DNA of 64,000 nt from JBBPZA01 sp963728925 (GTDB lineage: Bacteria; Actinomycetota; Thermoleophilia; Solirubrobacterales; Solirubrobacteraceae), in NCBI GenBank assembly GCA_963728925.1, contig CAVSMB010000025.1:1-64000 (forward strand), read 5' to 3'. The position numbers were made by a program, and so were the translations under genes. Shown piece by piece: positions 1 through 8,435 of the stretch; within the stretch, counting starts at the first letter, position 1; each line of letters starts with the position of its first letter. The notes under the pieces are model-generated. The model was given only the letters and a program-made list of their open reading frames with translations. It was not told the DNA's origin and did not search any database.

Positions 1-153
1 CTCGGAATGCAGCAGTGAGAACCCAGGCGGTGGCCGCTGCCACCGCGTGGGCTCACGAGCGTCGGGCCGTCAGCGACGCGCTGGATCATCCGCTTGCAAT
101 GCCATCCCTGAGAGCGCGATGATCTTCCGGTCGATCGACGAGAGGAAACGGCC

Positions 154-516
154 GTGCCCGGTGTGGAATCGCGCGACTTCGATTCGCCTGACGAGACGAG
201 GACGCCGGACAAGACGCAGGTGGATGTAGTGCGTATGGGCGTGACGACAGCCGCACGGATGACTTTCGAGCCGGGGTGGCGGTGGTCGGAATGTGTCAAG
301 CCCGTTGCCGGAACTGAGAGCTGCCAGGCTCGTCATGTCGGCGTTGTCCACTCCGGCCGGCTGGCCATCAAGCACGAGGACGGGACCGAGGTCGAGATCG
401 GTCCGGGCGAGGCGTACGTCATTGAGCCGGGCCACGACGCGTGGGTGGTCGGCGACGAGCGGTTCGTCGGATTCGAGTTCGAGTCGCGAGCGGCGGAGGA
501 ATACGCGAAGGGCTAG
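154..516 (+). CDS. cupin-domain protein
   Basis: Small single-domain protein of 120 aa starting at GTG, with a purine-rich GAGAGGAAA just upstream. The second half has the cupin beta-barrel pattern: HVGVVHSGRLAIKHEDG, then IGPGEAYVIEPGHDAWVVGD, the usual Gly/Pro turn motifs. The His of the barrel and a later Glu could bind metal. Such cupins act as small-molecule or metal sensors, or as anti-sigma-like domains; the substrate cannot be told. No operon partner is visible, and the next gene lies about 350 bases away. Confidence 0.75.
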   Translation: MPGVESRDFDSPDETRTPDKTQVDVVRMGVTTAARMTFEPGWRWSECVKPVAGTESCQARHVGVVHSGRLAIKHEDGTEVEIGPGEAYVIEPGHDAWVVGDERFVGFEFESRAAEEYAKG

Positions 517-865
517 AACGAGCGTCCCGCTGGCCTGACCTGGCCTGACTGTCGCAACGGACGAGGACCAGGCGTCCGCCAGCGGCGCAATCGGGTCCCA
601 TCTCGCTCCTGCATCTGTGGAAGGCTCGGAGCGCCGCCGTCGGTATCGAGTTCCATGTAACTCAGTAGCAGCGCGCCAGCGGCGGCGAGCTACCTGGGAG
701 CGCCAGGTGCCGGCGAGGCGCGGTCCAAGCGAAGCAGCGAATGCCCGTCCATGGAAGCGGGCCTTCGTGCTGCTCGACTTCCGCCAACCCAGTCCGCCGA
801 TTTCGCCCGGCTAAACAGTCGACCCCAAGTTGGCGCGATCGGCCTGCGGGCCTACCCTTTCGCCG
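517..865. other. intergenic stretch without a recognised gene
   Basis: About 350 bases between the cupin gene and the VOC gene. I see no coding frame of protein-like composition, no tRNA-like structure and no strong terminator hairpin. The frames open here read as Arg/Pro-rich shadow. Confidence 0.5.
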
Positions 866-1231
866 GTGCTCGACCACATCGTGATCCCGGTCTCCGACCT
901 GGCTGCCTCGCGCGGCTTCTACGAGCGGGCCCTGGGCCCCCTTGGCATGGGGGTCGTGCTCGAATTCCCCGGCGTGGTCGGCTTTGGCCGCGACCGCAAG
1001 CCGGACTTCTGGATGCGCGAGGGGGAGGCCCGCGACCCCGTCCACGTCGCGTTCCGCGCGCCTGACCGGGCCACCGTCGACGCGTTCCACGCCGCGGCGC
1101 TCGATGCGGGCGGCGTGGACAACGGCGGGCCCGGCGTCCGCGAGATCTACCACCCGCAGTACTACGGCGCCTTCGTGCTGGATCCCGACGCCCACAACGT
1201 CGAGGCCGTCTGCCACGACGCGCCCGGGTGA
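866..1231 (+). CDS. VOC (glyoxalase/dioxygenase) superfamily protein
   Basis: Vicinal-oxygen-chelate fold protein of about 121 aa. The GTG at 866 gives the family start LDHIVIPVSDLAASRGFY; an upstream TTG at 830 would add 12 non-homologous residues. The second half contains HVAFRAPDRATVDAFHAAAL and ends DPDAHNVEAVCHD, with the usual metal-ligand positions (His in DHIVIP, Glu in NVEAVC). The family covers lyases, dioxygenases and resistance proteins; the substrate is unknown. It stands 46 bases before the P450 and may be co-transcribed with it. Confidence 0.8.
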   Translation: MLDHIVIPVSDLAASRGFYERALGPLGMGVVLEFPGVVGFGRDRKPDFWMREGEARDPVHVAFRAPDRATVDAFHAAALDAGGVDNGGPGVREIYHPQYYGAFVLDPDAHNVEAVCHDAPG

Positions 1232-1277
1232 CGGCGCCCGCGGGCGTTATTGTCTTTGGTTCAATACGGAGGCAGTC

Positions 1278-2705
1278 ATGTCCGGCACCGCCACCGCCAT
1301 CGCCACCGCGCCGCCCGAGGAGCTTCGCGAGCGCGCAGCGCCGCCGTCGCCGGCGGGGCCCGCACCCGACGACGGGGCAGCGATCGTCATGCCGCCGGGG
1401 ATCGCGGCGCCGCGGCTGCTCCAGACGGTGCGCTTCACGGTCCGCCAGATCGAGTTCGTGTTCCGCGCGCGCCGCGAGCTCGGCGAGGTCTTTCGCATGC
1501 GGGGCGTCACCGACCGCGGGCCGCTGGCGGTGACCTGCCATCCCGACCACGTCAAGTCGCTCTTCACGGCCAAGCCCGAGCAGGCGCCGTCGCTGGTCGC
1601 GGACTCGCCGCTGCGCGCGGTGGTCGGGCCCAACTCGGTGCTCACCGCGGTCGGCCCGCGCCACATGCGCCAGCGCAAGCTGCTGCTGCCGCCCTTCCAC
1701 GGCGAGGCGGTGCAGCGCTACGCGGCGATGATCGAGCACGCGGCGCAGCGCGAGATCGACCGCTGGCCGATCGGCGAGCCGTTCGCACTGGCGCCCCGCA
1801 TGCAGGCGATCACGCTCGACGTGATCATGGCGGGCATCTTCGGCATCGAGGGAAGGCCCGAGCGGGGAACGCCCGAGCACGGGCTGCGCCAGGCGGTTCG
1901 GCGCATCGTGGCGCTCTCGACCCGGCCCGATTCACAGATCTCCGAGCTCGTCAACGTCGGGCGCGACGAGATGGTCGGCGTCGCCAAGGGCATCCTCGCC
2001 TACCTCGATCGCCAGGTCTACGCGGTCATCGCGGCGCGCCGCGGAGCGGAGCACGTCGAGCCGCGCACCGACATCCTCTCGCTGCTGCTCGAGGCACGCT
2101 CCGAGGAGGGCGAGCTGCTCTCCGACCAGGAGCTGCGCGACGAGCTGCTCACGCTGGTGCTGGCCGGGCACGAGACAACCGCGAACTCGCTCGCGTGGAC
2201 CTTCGAGCGGCTGGTGCGAACGCCGCACGCCTACGAGCGCCTGCGCGACGTCGCGCGCTCGGACGGCGAGGATCGCGACGCCTACGTCGAGGCGACCATC
2301 CACGAGGGCATGCGCTCGCGGCCCGTGATCCCCATCATCGGCCGCCACGTCACCGTGCCGTGGCAGCTCGGCGACTACCGCATGCCGGCCGGCAGCTCGG
2401 TGCTGATGAGCATCCTGCTGCTGCACCATCGCGACGACGTCTACCCCGAGCCCTTCGCCTTCCGGCCCGAGCGCTTCGTCGGCCACAAGCCCGGCACGTA
2501 TACATGGATCCCCTTCGGCGGGGGCATCCGCCGATGTCTCGGCGCCGCGCTCGCGATGGCCGAGCAACGCGTCGTGCTGCGCGCCGTTGCGCGTCGCACC
2601 GACCTGCGCGCGCCCGACCCCGAGCCCGAGCACGCCCGTCACCGCAACGTCACGATGATCCCGGGCCAGGGTGCGCGGGTGGTCTGCGACGCCCGGCGCC
2701 GGTGA
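1278..2705 (+). CDS. cytochrome P450
   Basis: Heme-thiolate monooxygenase of 475 aa, start ATG 1278 preceded by ACGGAGGCAG. Visible signatures: the I-helix AGHETT near residue 294, the K-helix ExxR (EGMR, near 342), the FRPERF segment, and the heme-binding loop FGGGIRRCLG near 411-420 with its Cys ligand. Length and layout fit a soluble bacterial P450 with a disordered Pro/Ala-rich N-terminus of about 40 residues. The substrate is not predictable. Its stop overlaps the start of the next small gene, so the two are translationally coupled. Confidence 0.95.
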   Translation: MSGTATAIATAPPEELRERAAPPSPAGPAPDDGAAIVMPPGIAAPRLLQTVRFTVRQIEFVFRARRELGEVFRMRGVTDRGPLAVTCHPDHVKSLFTAKPEQAPSLVADSPLRAVVGPNSVLTAVGPRHMRQRKLLLPPFHGEAVQRYAAMIEHAAQREIDRWPIGEPFALAPRMQAITLDVIMAGIFGIEGRPERGTPEHGLRQAVRRIVALSTRPDSQISELVNVGRDEMVGVAKGILAYLDRQVYAVIAARRGAEHVEPRTDILSLLLEARSEEGELLSDQELRDELLTLVLAGHETTANSLAWTFERLVRTPHAYERLRDVARSDGEDRDAYVEATIHEGMRSRPVIPIIGRHVTVPWQLGDYRMPAGSSVLMSILLLHHRDDVYPEPFAFRPERFVGHKPGTYTWIPFGGGIRRCLGAALAMAEQRVVLRAVARRTDLRAPDPEPEHARHRNVTMIPGQGARVVCDARRR

Positions 2706-2887
2706 CGGTTCTCGCGCTCAGCGCAACCAACGTCCTCACGATCGTCACCGTCGTCGGCATGGTCGTCGTGGTCGGCTGGCTGATCAGCGTCGTCGCGCGC
2801 GGCTCGGGCGAGTCCGACCGGCGCCGCGAAGAGGCCGCGCGCGCACACTTCACCCGCCACGGGCGCTGGCCCGACGAGGAGGAGTGA
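2702..2887 (+). CDS. small single-pass membrane protein coupled to the P450
   Basis: 61 aa, GTG start at 2702 overlapping the P450 stop (GTGA). Residues about 8-31 form one hydrophobic helix (NVLTIVTVVGMVVVVGWLI). The rest is a short charged cytoplasmic tail with SDRRREEAARAHFTRHGRWPDEEE-like composition. I do not recognise a family. Overlap with the P450 stop suggests co-expression; a membrane anchor or electron-transfer accessory role would be speculation. Confidence 0.6.
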   Translation: MTVLALSATNVLTIVTVVGMVVVVGWLISVVARGSGESDRRREEAARAHFTRHGRWPDEEE

Positions 2888-3064
2888 GCCGGGCGCCGCG
2901 GTGGACCGTCGGCGGCGGCCCTGGTAACTTCGCCCCGAAGCCTCTGTTGATCTCCGGGCACATCCTCCTCCTCGCCGCCGGCTGAGGACCTGCCGCGCCG
3001 CCGGCGCGGCGCTCGGTTCCTTGCCCTGGCGCGCGCAGGTGCGCGCCCGATCTGGAGGTCTCCC

Positions 3065-4351
3065 TTGCCGGTCGAAGAGAACAATGCTCGCGCGGCTCGC
3101 GCGGCTCGCACGGCCCGCGCGGACGCTCGCACGCGCGTGCCCGACGATTGGTTCGTCGGCTTTCACCGCGGCCTTGCCGCTCGCTTCTGGCGTGCAGCGG
3201 GCGCGACGATGGCCGACGACGATGCGCGGCTCATCGGCGAGCTGCTCGACGCCGCCTCCGGCGCGAAGGTGCTCGACGTCCCCTGCGGCGATGGGCGGAT
3301 CGCGCTACGCCTCGCGGCCGCGGGTCACGAGGTCATCGGCATCGACCTCGCCGCCGGCGAGCTCGACCACGCGCGTCGCGAGGCCGCGAAGGCCGCGACG
3401 CCGGCGAGCTTTCTCGTCGGCGACCTGCGGGGGCTGCCCGACGTCGGGCCCGTCGACGCGGTCGTGAGCTGGGGCAACAGCTTCGGCTATCTCGTGCCGG
3501 CCGACAGCGCCCGCTCGCTGGCCGCCATGCACGACGCGCTGCGGCCGGGCGGGCGGCTGGTGCTCGAGACGGCGACGGTCGCGGAGTCGCTGCTCGTCGG
3601 GGGCGTCAAGCCGACGGCGTCGTGGGAGTTCGGCGGCGTGCGCATGACCGCGACCAACCGCTACCGACCGCACGAGAGCCGCCTGGAGAGCGACTACGTC
3701 TTCGAGAACGGCGACGGCCTCGTCGAGCGCGCTCGGGCCGCCCACCACGTCCACACGAGCGGCGAGCTGGTCCGCATGCTGGCCGGCGTGGGGTTCCGCG
3801 ACGTGGCCCTCCTGGGCGCCGACGCCGGCGCCGCCTACGAGCTCGGCTCGGGCCGCCTGATCGTCATCGCGACGCGCGACGCTCGACGTCCGGGGGGCGA
3901 TGTCCTCCCGCGGCGCGCGACGCCCGGAGATACTGGGCGCCGTCAACCTCGCGAGGAGCGCAGCATGGACAAGGATCACCTGAAGTCGATCCCGGTGTTC
4001 GCCGAGCTCGACGACGACGCACGGGACGCGATCGCCAAGCTCGCCGCCGAGGTCTCGGTGCCCGAGGGCAAGGAGCTCGTCCGCGAGGGCGACTTCTCCT
4101 ACGAGCTCATCGCGATCGAGGAGGGCACCGCCCGCGTGCACCACGGCGACGAGACGCTCGCGGAGCTCGGCCCCGGCGACATCGTCGGCGAGACCGGCGT
4201 GCTCGAGGGCACCCAGCGCAACGCCTCGGTCACCGCCACCTCGCCGATGCGCCTCGTGACGCTCACGACCTGGGACGTGCGCAGGCTCGGCAAGCAGGCG
4301 CCCGGTGCCATCGAGCGCCTGCGAGAGCTCGCCGCAGCGCGCCGCGGCTGA
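3065..4351 (+). CDS. SAM-dependent methyltransferase, in frame with a C-terminal cyclic-nucleotide-binding domain
   Basis: TTG start with a good TGGAGG ribosome-binding site. Residues 1-280 are a class I methyltransferase: motif I VLDVPCGDG near residue 68, acidic motif VIGIDLAAGEL, motif LRPGGRLVLE. No stop codon separates this from residues 301-428, a cyclic-nucleotide-binding domain that has its own ATG and ribosome-binding site (see 3965). Either this is a real two-domain protein, or the methyltransferase stop was lost through an indel. The linker at about 281-300 is Arg/Pro-rich and looks like translated intergenic DNA, which favours two genes. Confidence 0.75.
   Translation: MPVEENNARAARAARTARADARTRVPDDWFVGFHRGLAARFWRAAGATMADDDARLIGELLDAASGAKVLDVPCGDGRIALRLAAAGHEVIGIDLAAGELDHARREAAKAATPASFLVGDLRGLPDVGPVDAVVSWGNSFGYLVPADSARSLAAMHDALRPGGRLVLETATVAESLLVGGVKPTASWEFGGVRMTATNRYRPHESRLESDYVFENGDGLVERARAAHHVHTSGELVRMLAGVGFRDVALLGADAGAAYELGSGRLIVIATRDARRPGGDVLPRRATPGDTGRRQPREERSMDKDHLKSIPVFAELDDDARDAIAKLAAEVSVPEGKELVREGDFSYELIAIEEGTARVHHGDETLAELGPGDIVGETGVLEGTQRNASVTATSPMRLVTLTTWDVRRLGKQAPGAIERLRELAAARRG
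3965..4351 (+). CDS. cyclic-nucleotide-binding domain protein (stand-alone start)
   Basis: From ATG 3965 (GCGAGGAGCGCAGC before it) this encodes 128 aa with the CNB pattern: MDKDHLKSIPVFAELDDD, VPEGKELVREGDFSYELIAI, then LGPGDIVGETGVLEG in place of the phosphate-binding cassette. No HTH follows, so it is a Crp-fold sensor module without a DNA-binding domain. Stand-alone proteins of this kind are common in Actinobacteria. A GATACT-like hexamer about 25 bases upstream of the start may be its own promoter. Confidence 0.75.
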   Translation: MDKDHLKSIPVFAELDDDARDAIAKLAAEVSVPEGKELVREGDFSYELIAIEEGTARVHHGDETLAELGPGDIVGETGVLEGTQRNASVTATSPMRLVTLTTWDVRRLGKQAPGAIERLRELAAARRG

Positions 4352-4424
4352 CGACCCGGCGCGCGCTGTCGATCTCGTCGCCCTCCGTTCGTCTCAGGGG
4401 AGACCATCCGAGAAGGAGGACGCG

Positions 4425-4651
4425 ATGAGGTACATGCTGCTGATCCACCAGGGTGACACCCCGTTGCCCGGCTCTCCCGAGTGGGACGGCCTCTCGGCGG
4501 ACGAGCAGGGCGCGGTCTACGCCAACTACAAAGCCCTCAACGAGACCCCCGGGGTCAGCGCGACGCCTATCGCCGCGCGAGGGCGCTGGCCGCAGACGAC
4601 GCCGAGCGGCGCCTGCTCGAGCGGCGGCTGGCGGAGCTCGCCGCGGGCTAG
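4425..4651 (+). pseudogene. chimeric remnant: YciI-like 5' end joined to ECF sigma factor 3' end
   Basis: From ATG 4425 (AGAAGGAGG site) the frame reads as the first ~45 residues of a YCII/DGPF-domain protein (MRYMLLIHQGD, LSADEQGAVYANYKALNETPGV). At about 4560 homology switches frame: from 4562 another frame reads DAYRRARALAADDAERRLLERR and stops at 4651, the typical C-terminus of an ECF sigma factor of the DUF6596 type. In many Actinobacteria these two genes are neighbours in this order, so one deletion spanning both would give this product. Neither protein can be functional. Confidence 0.75.
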
Positions 4652-5142
4652 CCGGACGAGGCGGCGGCAGCGTCCAGGGCCTCGGTTTCAGCCTTGATCT
4701 CCTTCTCCAGGCGCTTGCTCGCGTGTTTGAGCTCGCGGTCGAGCACCTCGTCGAGCTTGGAGCGGCCGACGACGACGAGGCCGGCCTGGCCGGCGTCGAG
4801 CGTCTCGCCGAGCTCTCTGACCTCCGCGCGCGACATGCCCCGCCAGAAATGACCGGCCAGGCCGCCGGCGGCGCCGCCGACGACCGCGGTGGCGAGGATC
4901 GACGGGGGGAAGAGGATGCCGACGACGGCGCCCACACCGACCCCGGTCCACGCACCGTGCTGCGTCGGCTTCTCGTGCTTGTGGACGTGGACCTTGCCCT
5001 CCTCGTCCTTGGTGACCACCGCCGCGTCGTAGGTGCCGACGACACCGGCCGCGTGCAGGTCGAGCAGGATCGCGTAGTCGGCTCGGGCGTCGGCTTCGTC
5101 CTCGTACGCGGCGACGTAGAGGAAGACGGGCTGCTCGCTCAT
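4648..5142 (-). CDS. glycine-zipper membrane protein (DUF1269/DUF6325-like)
   Basis: 164 aa from ATG 5142, preceded on the minus strand by CCAGGAGATC. N-terminal alpha/beta part (PVFLYVAAYEDEADARADY), then a Gly/Ala/Val hydrophobic segment (GVGVGAVVGILFPPSILATAVVGGAAGGLAGH), then an acidic helical tail (SKLDEVLDRELKHASKRLEKEI). This matches the general-stress-like membrane family annotated as DUF1269 or DUF6325; function unknown. Its stop overlaps that of the convergent chimeric remnant. Confidence 0.75.
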   Translation of the reverse strand: MSEQPVFLYVAAYEDEADARADYAILLDLHAAGVVGTYDAAVVTKDEEGKVHVHKHEKPTQHGAWTGVGVGAVVGILFPPSILATAVVGGAAGGLAGHFWRGMSRAEVRELGETLDAGQAGLVVVGRSKLDEVLDRELKHASKRLEKEIKAETEALDAAAASSG

Positions 5143-5314
5143 GTAGATCTCCTGGGTCGAGGGGTTGGCGGCGCGCCGATCCTCGCACAGCGGGCCGGCC
5201 CGGGCCAACAGCCGTCGAGCACCCTTGACCCGCCGCGGTGCGGCGTGAGACGCTGCTCGCCGCTTGGCTCACGTCAAGCAGCGGAGGGCAGGGGGGAGAG
5301 GCCATCCACGTTCG

Positions 5315-5890
5315 ATGAGCGCGCCCCAGCCCAGGTCGATCTCACTTCTGATCGTCGCCGAGATCCGCCTCTTCCGCGACGGCCTCGCCGAGGTGCTGAG
5401 CGCGCGTCGCGCCTTCGACATCGTCGGCACCGCATCGCACCTGGAGGAGGCCCTGCCGCTGCTGCGCGACCTGCGCCCGGAGATCGCCCTGGTGGACGTG
5501 GCGCAGCCCGCCGCCGTCGAGACGGTGCGCGCGATCGTCGACGCCGCTCCCGAGGTGAGGCTGATCGTGCTCGCGGTCCCCGAGCTCGAGCCGGAGGTGG
5601 TGCGATGGGCCGAGGAGGGCACCGCCGGCTACGTTCCCCGCGACGCCGGGATCGCGCAGCTCGAGGCCTGCGTCGAGAGCGTCGCAAGGGGGGAGGCGCT
5701 GTACACGCCCAGGATGGCCGCGGCCCTTGTTCGCCGCATCGCCGCGCTCGCCGCGGAGCGGCGACCCGAGCCGCTGCGCTCGAAGCTCACCCTTCGTGAG
5801 CGGTGGGGGTCACGCCGAGCGCGCGTGCGAGCACGCCGGACTCGGCCGCGCCGCCACCCGATCACACGGGCCCGGTCTCGAACGACCTGA
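5315..5890 (+). pseudogene. truncated NarL/LuxR-type response regulator (receiver domain only)
   Basis: From ATG 5315 the first ~160 residues are a receiver domain: LLIVAEIRLFRDGLAEVL, the phospho-acceptor Asp in IALVDVAQP, VRLIVLAVPE, and EGTAGYVPRDAG. The linker then reaches LTLRER, the first residues of a LuxR HTH, and at about 5803 the reading turns into Arg-rich nonsense ending at 5890. The HTH is therefore missing. The break coincides with the first codon of the spike-like frame at 5803, so a deletion probably joined two loci here. Confidence 0.7.
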
Positions 5891-6171
5891 TCGACGCCGA
5901 CGGACGGCGCACGATCGAGGTCGGCGAGCTGACGATCCGCGTAGGCCGGGACGCGCTGGGACAGGCCGGGACCAGGCCCGCCCGCCCGGCCCAGCCCGAC
6001 ACGATCACGATCGAGCACACCAAGAAGGGCGCGAAGGTCACCATCACGCCCGACGGGACGATCTCGATCCAGGCGGCGAAGGACCTCGAGCTAAAAGCGC
6101 CCGACGGCGAGATAAGGATGCAGGCCAAGGCCGTCAAGGTTCGCGTCGACACCGCGATGGAGGTCTCCTAG
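5803..6171 (+). CDS. CIS spike/baseplate V C-terminal fragment
   Basis: Open from GTG 5803, 122 aa. The C-terminal half is a run of short polar beta-strands (TITIEHTKKGAKVTITPDG, ISIQAAKDLELKAPDG, IRMQAKAVKVRV), as in the triple-helix tip of gpV/VgrG-type spikes. Family members are several hundred residues, so the N-terminal OB-fold part is missing. The GTG may be fortuitous, because it lies inside the truncated response regulator. The stop overlaps the next start by one base, so the downstream operon structure is intact. Confidence 0.6.
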   Translation: MGVTPSARASTPDSAAPPPDHTGPVSNDLIDADGRRTIEVGELTIRVGRDALGQAGTRPARPAQPDTITIEHTKKGAKVTITPDGTISIQAAKDLELKAPDGEIRMQAKAVKVRVDTAMEVS

Positions 6172-6521
6172 TGCCGGGTGTGCTGACGACCGCGAGCAGT
6201 GTGGACTGCGGTCACGGCGGCTCGGTGTCGACCGCCGGCGACGCGAAGCTCCGCGTCGCCGGCGCACCCGTGCTGCACGAGAGCGGCATCAACGGCAAGG
6301 CGGTGGCCTCGACGTGCGCCGTCGTCGACAGCAGCGACAGCTCGACGCTGAAGTGCAGGACGGTGAGCTCGGTCACGGCCGGGCGGGCCGCCAAGCTGCG
6401 GGTCTCGGGGGCGCCGGTTATGCTCGACACGCTCGCCGGCGGCACCGACGGGAAGGCGGCGGGCACCCCCGCGCTGCTCCTGCGGGCGACGGCGGGACAG
6501 ACCAAGCTGAGGGCGAGCTGA
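6171..6521 (+). CDS. PAAR-like tip protein of a contractile injection system
   Basis: 116 aa from GTG 6171, overlapping the previous stop by one base. Two similar halves each carry a Cys/Gly pattern: TTASSVDCGHGGSVSTAG with AKLRVAGAPVL, then STLKCRTVSSVTAGRAAKLRVSGAPVM. This is the repeat pattern of PAAR-like (DUF4280-type) proteins that cap the spike of contractile injection systems. Its position between spike and gp25 genes supports the call. Confidence 0.7.
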   Translation: MPGVLTTASSVDCGHGGSVSTAGDAKLRVAGAPVLHESGINGKAVASTCAVVDSSDSSTLKCRTVSSVTAGRAAKLRVSGAPVMLDTLAGGTDGKAAGTPALLLRATAGQTKLRAS

Positions 6522-6523
6522 CG

Positions 6524-7006
6524 ATGGCGGACCTCGAGCTCGCGCGTGACGCGGTCCGCGACCGGCTGCTCGGCTGGTCGGTCGCCTGCGAGCCGCTGCT
6601 CCCCGGGGTCGACCACGGACGCGATCTCGTGCTGCAGGGCGGTGACGGCGCGCCGCTCGACCTGGCCCGCGTGGCCTCGATGGACTGCCTCGCCCAGTCG
6701 CTGTCGATCGCGCTCACGACGGCGCTCGGGAGCGACGTCTTCAACACCGACTTCGGCTTCGACGGGCTCAACGCGCTCGTCGAGGAGACCGAGCCCGCGA
6801 TCATGCGCGAGCGCGTGCGGATCTCGGTCGTGCAGGTGCTTCGCAAGGAGCCGCGCGTGCGCCAGATCCTCGACGTCGACCTCGGCGATGACCGCCTGCG
6901 GCCACCGTCGGCGGACACCCGCACGCTGGAGGTGTCGGTGAGCTTCGAGACCGTCTCGCTCGACCGGGCCACCATGCAGCTGGGGAGGGTGACCCCAGGT
7001 GGCTGA
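6524..7006 (+). CDS. gp25-like baseplate wedge protein
   Basis: 160 aa from ATG 6524, two bases after the previous stop. Contains the GPW/gp25 pattern: an N-terminal variable part, SLSIALTTALGSDVFNTDFGFDGL, and MRERVRISVVQVLRKEPRVRQIL followed by a beta-rich end (LEVSVSFETV). In phage tails and injection systems gp25 initiates sheath assembly on the baseplate. The following gene starts 8 bases before this stop, so the two are coupled. Confidence 0.75.
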   Translation: MADLELARDAVRDRLLGWSVACEPLLPGVDHGRDLVLQGGDGAPLDLARVASMDCLAQSLSIALTTALGSDVFNTDFGFDGLNALVEETEPAIMRERVRISVVQVLRKEPRVRQILDVDLGDDRLRPPSADTRTLEVSVSFETVSLDRATMQLGRVTPGG

Positions 7007-8435
7007 CGAGCAGACGACCAGCGTAGCCACCGCGGACGTGCTGGCGATCGACGACGCGGTGGCGCGCTCGAGCGGCGCCGCGGCGTTCGGCGTCACCGAG
7101 CAGGGCTTCGTGCCGAAGTCCTACGCGCGGCTGCTGGCCGAGAAGCTCGCGCTCGCTCGCGCGCTGCTCGGCGAGGACCTCGACCTCGGCTCCGGGTCGG
7201 TCATCCGCAAGCTGCTCGAGCTCTCGGCGCTCGAGGACACGAGGACGTGGGCGGCGCTCGCCGCCATGTACGACAACAGCTTCGTCTCCTCGGCGACCGG
7301 AGAGGCGCTCAGCCGCCTCGGCGACGAGCTGGGGCTCGAACGCCCCTACCTGGAGGCGCACGGCACGGTGAAGCTCAAGCTCACCGGATCGCTGCCGGCA
7401 TCCACCCCGGAGATCCTCGTCCCGCGCGGGGCGCGGCTGCTCACCCCGGGCGGGCACAGCGTCGCCGTCGACGAGCGTGCGGCACTCTCGACCCAGACGC
7501 CCGAGCGGGTCGTTGCGGTCGTCGCCTTCTATCCCGGCCCGGAGCACGATCTCGACCCGAGCGTCCCCGGCCAGAAGATCGACCGCCTCAACCCGATCGA
7601 CGACAAGCTGCGCCCGCTGTTCGAGCTGCGCGAGGAGTCCGCGAGCGCCTTCGACGTCGTCGTCGAGCACACCGCGCCGCTCACCGGTGGGGCGCTCCAG
7701 TGGCCCGACGCGCGCTACCGCGAGCTGCTGCTGCGCGCCCCGCGCTCGCTCTGGCGCGCCGAGGCGATCGAGGTCGCCGCCTCGCTGGTGCCGGGCGTTC
7801 GGCAGGTCCAGGTACGTGATGGCTGGGGCGGGCTCGACATCAGCCAGTCGATCTTCGGCAACTTCAACTTCGTCGAGCGACTGTTCGGCAGCGAGCGCGA
7901 CCTCGGCAGCCCCTATTACCTGGACGTGCTCGTCGCCGCCACGCCGGCCGCCGTCTGGGATAGCCCGGACGGACTGCGCGTCGCAGTCGAGTCCGCGATC
8001 GAGGACCTGCGCCCGATCTCCATCTTCCCACGCGTCGAGCAGGCCGAGCAGCTCGGGATCGGCATCGCCGCCGAGCTCGTCGTGCGCGGGTTGCCGCTGC
8101 CCTCCGGGTCGCGCGCGACCGTGAACGACTCACCCCCGGCGGCTGCGCTGAAGCAACGACTGCTGCGCCGCGTGGGTCAGTACGTCGACGGCCTGGGCTT
8201 CGGCGAGCCGGTGCGCACCTCCGAGGTGATCTGGGCGATCATGAACGAGCCGGGCGTGGCCGACGTCCGCCGGCCGCGGCTCCTGCGCTGCCCGTCCGGC
8301 CTCGACGCCGTGGACTTCGCGGCGACCCCGGTGCCGACCGGCGTCGAGGAGCTCGACGGCGGCGCCAACGTCGAACTGCAGGTGAACCAGATCCCGGTCC
8401 TCGTCGAGGACGACTCGCGGATGACGATCGTCTGA
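6999..8435 (+). CDS. baseplate J family protein
   Basis: 478 aa from GTG 6999. N-terminal helix-rich part has GSVIRKLLELSALEDTRTW and SATGEALSRLGDELGLERP, the usual baseplate J entry motif. It is followed by a beta domain with PRGARLLTPGG and LVPGVRQVQVRDGWGGLD, and a C-terminal region with LDVLVAATP and ISIFPRV. This is the wedge protein linking baseplate to sheath in contractile injection systems. It overlaps the neighbours on both sides (8 bases upstream, TGATG downstream). Confidence 0.85.
   Translation: MADEQTTSVATADVLAIDDAVARSSGAAAFGVTEQGFVPKSYARLLAEKLALARALLGEDLDLGSGSVIRKLLELSALEDTRTWAALAAMYDNSFVSSATGEALSRLGDELGLERPYLEAHGTVKLKLTGSLPASTPEILVPRGARLLTPGGHSVAVDERAALSTQTPERVVAVVAFYPGPEHDLDPSVPGQKIDRLNPIDDKLRPLFELREESASAFDVVVEHTAPLTGGALQWPDARYRELLLRAPRSLWRAEAIEVAASLVPGVRQVQVRDGWGGLDISQSIFGNFNFVERLFGSERDLGSPYYLDVLVAATPAAVWDSPDGLRVAVESAIEDLRPISIFPRVEQAEQLGIGIAAELVVRGLPLPSGSRATVNDSPPAAALKQRLLRRVGQYVDGLGFGEPVRTSEVIWAIMNEPGVADVRRPRLLRCPSGLDAVDFAATPVPTGVEELDGGANVELQVNQIPVLVEDDSRMTIV

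Noticed and set aside
1250..2887. Long Arg/Ala-rich frame across the P450 gene
   Set aside because: Shadow of the P450 in another frame; only its last 61 codons are a real small gene.
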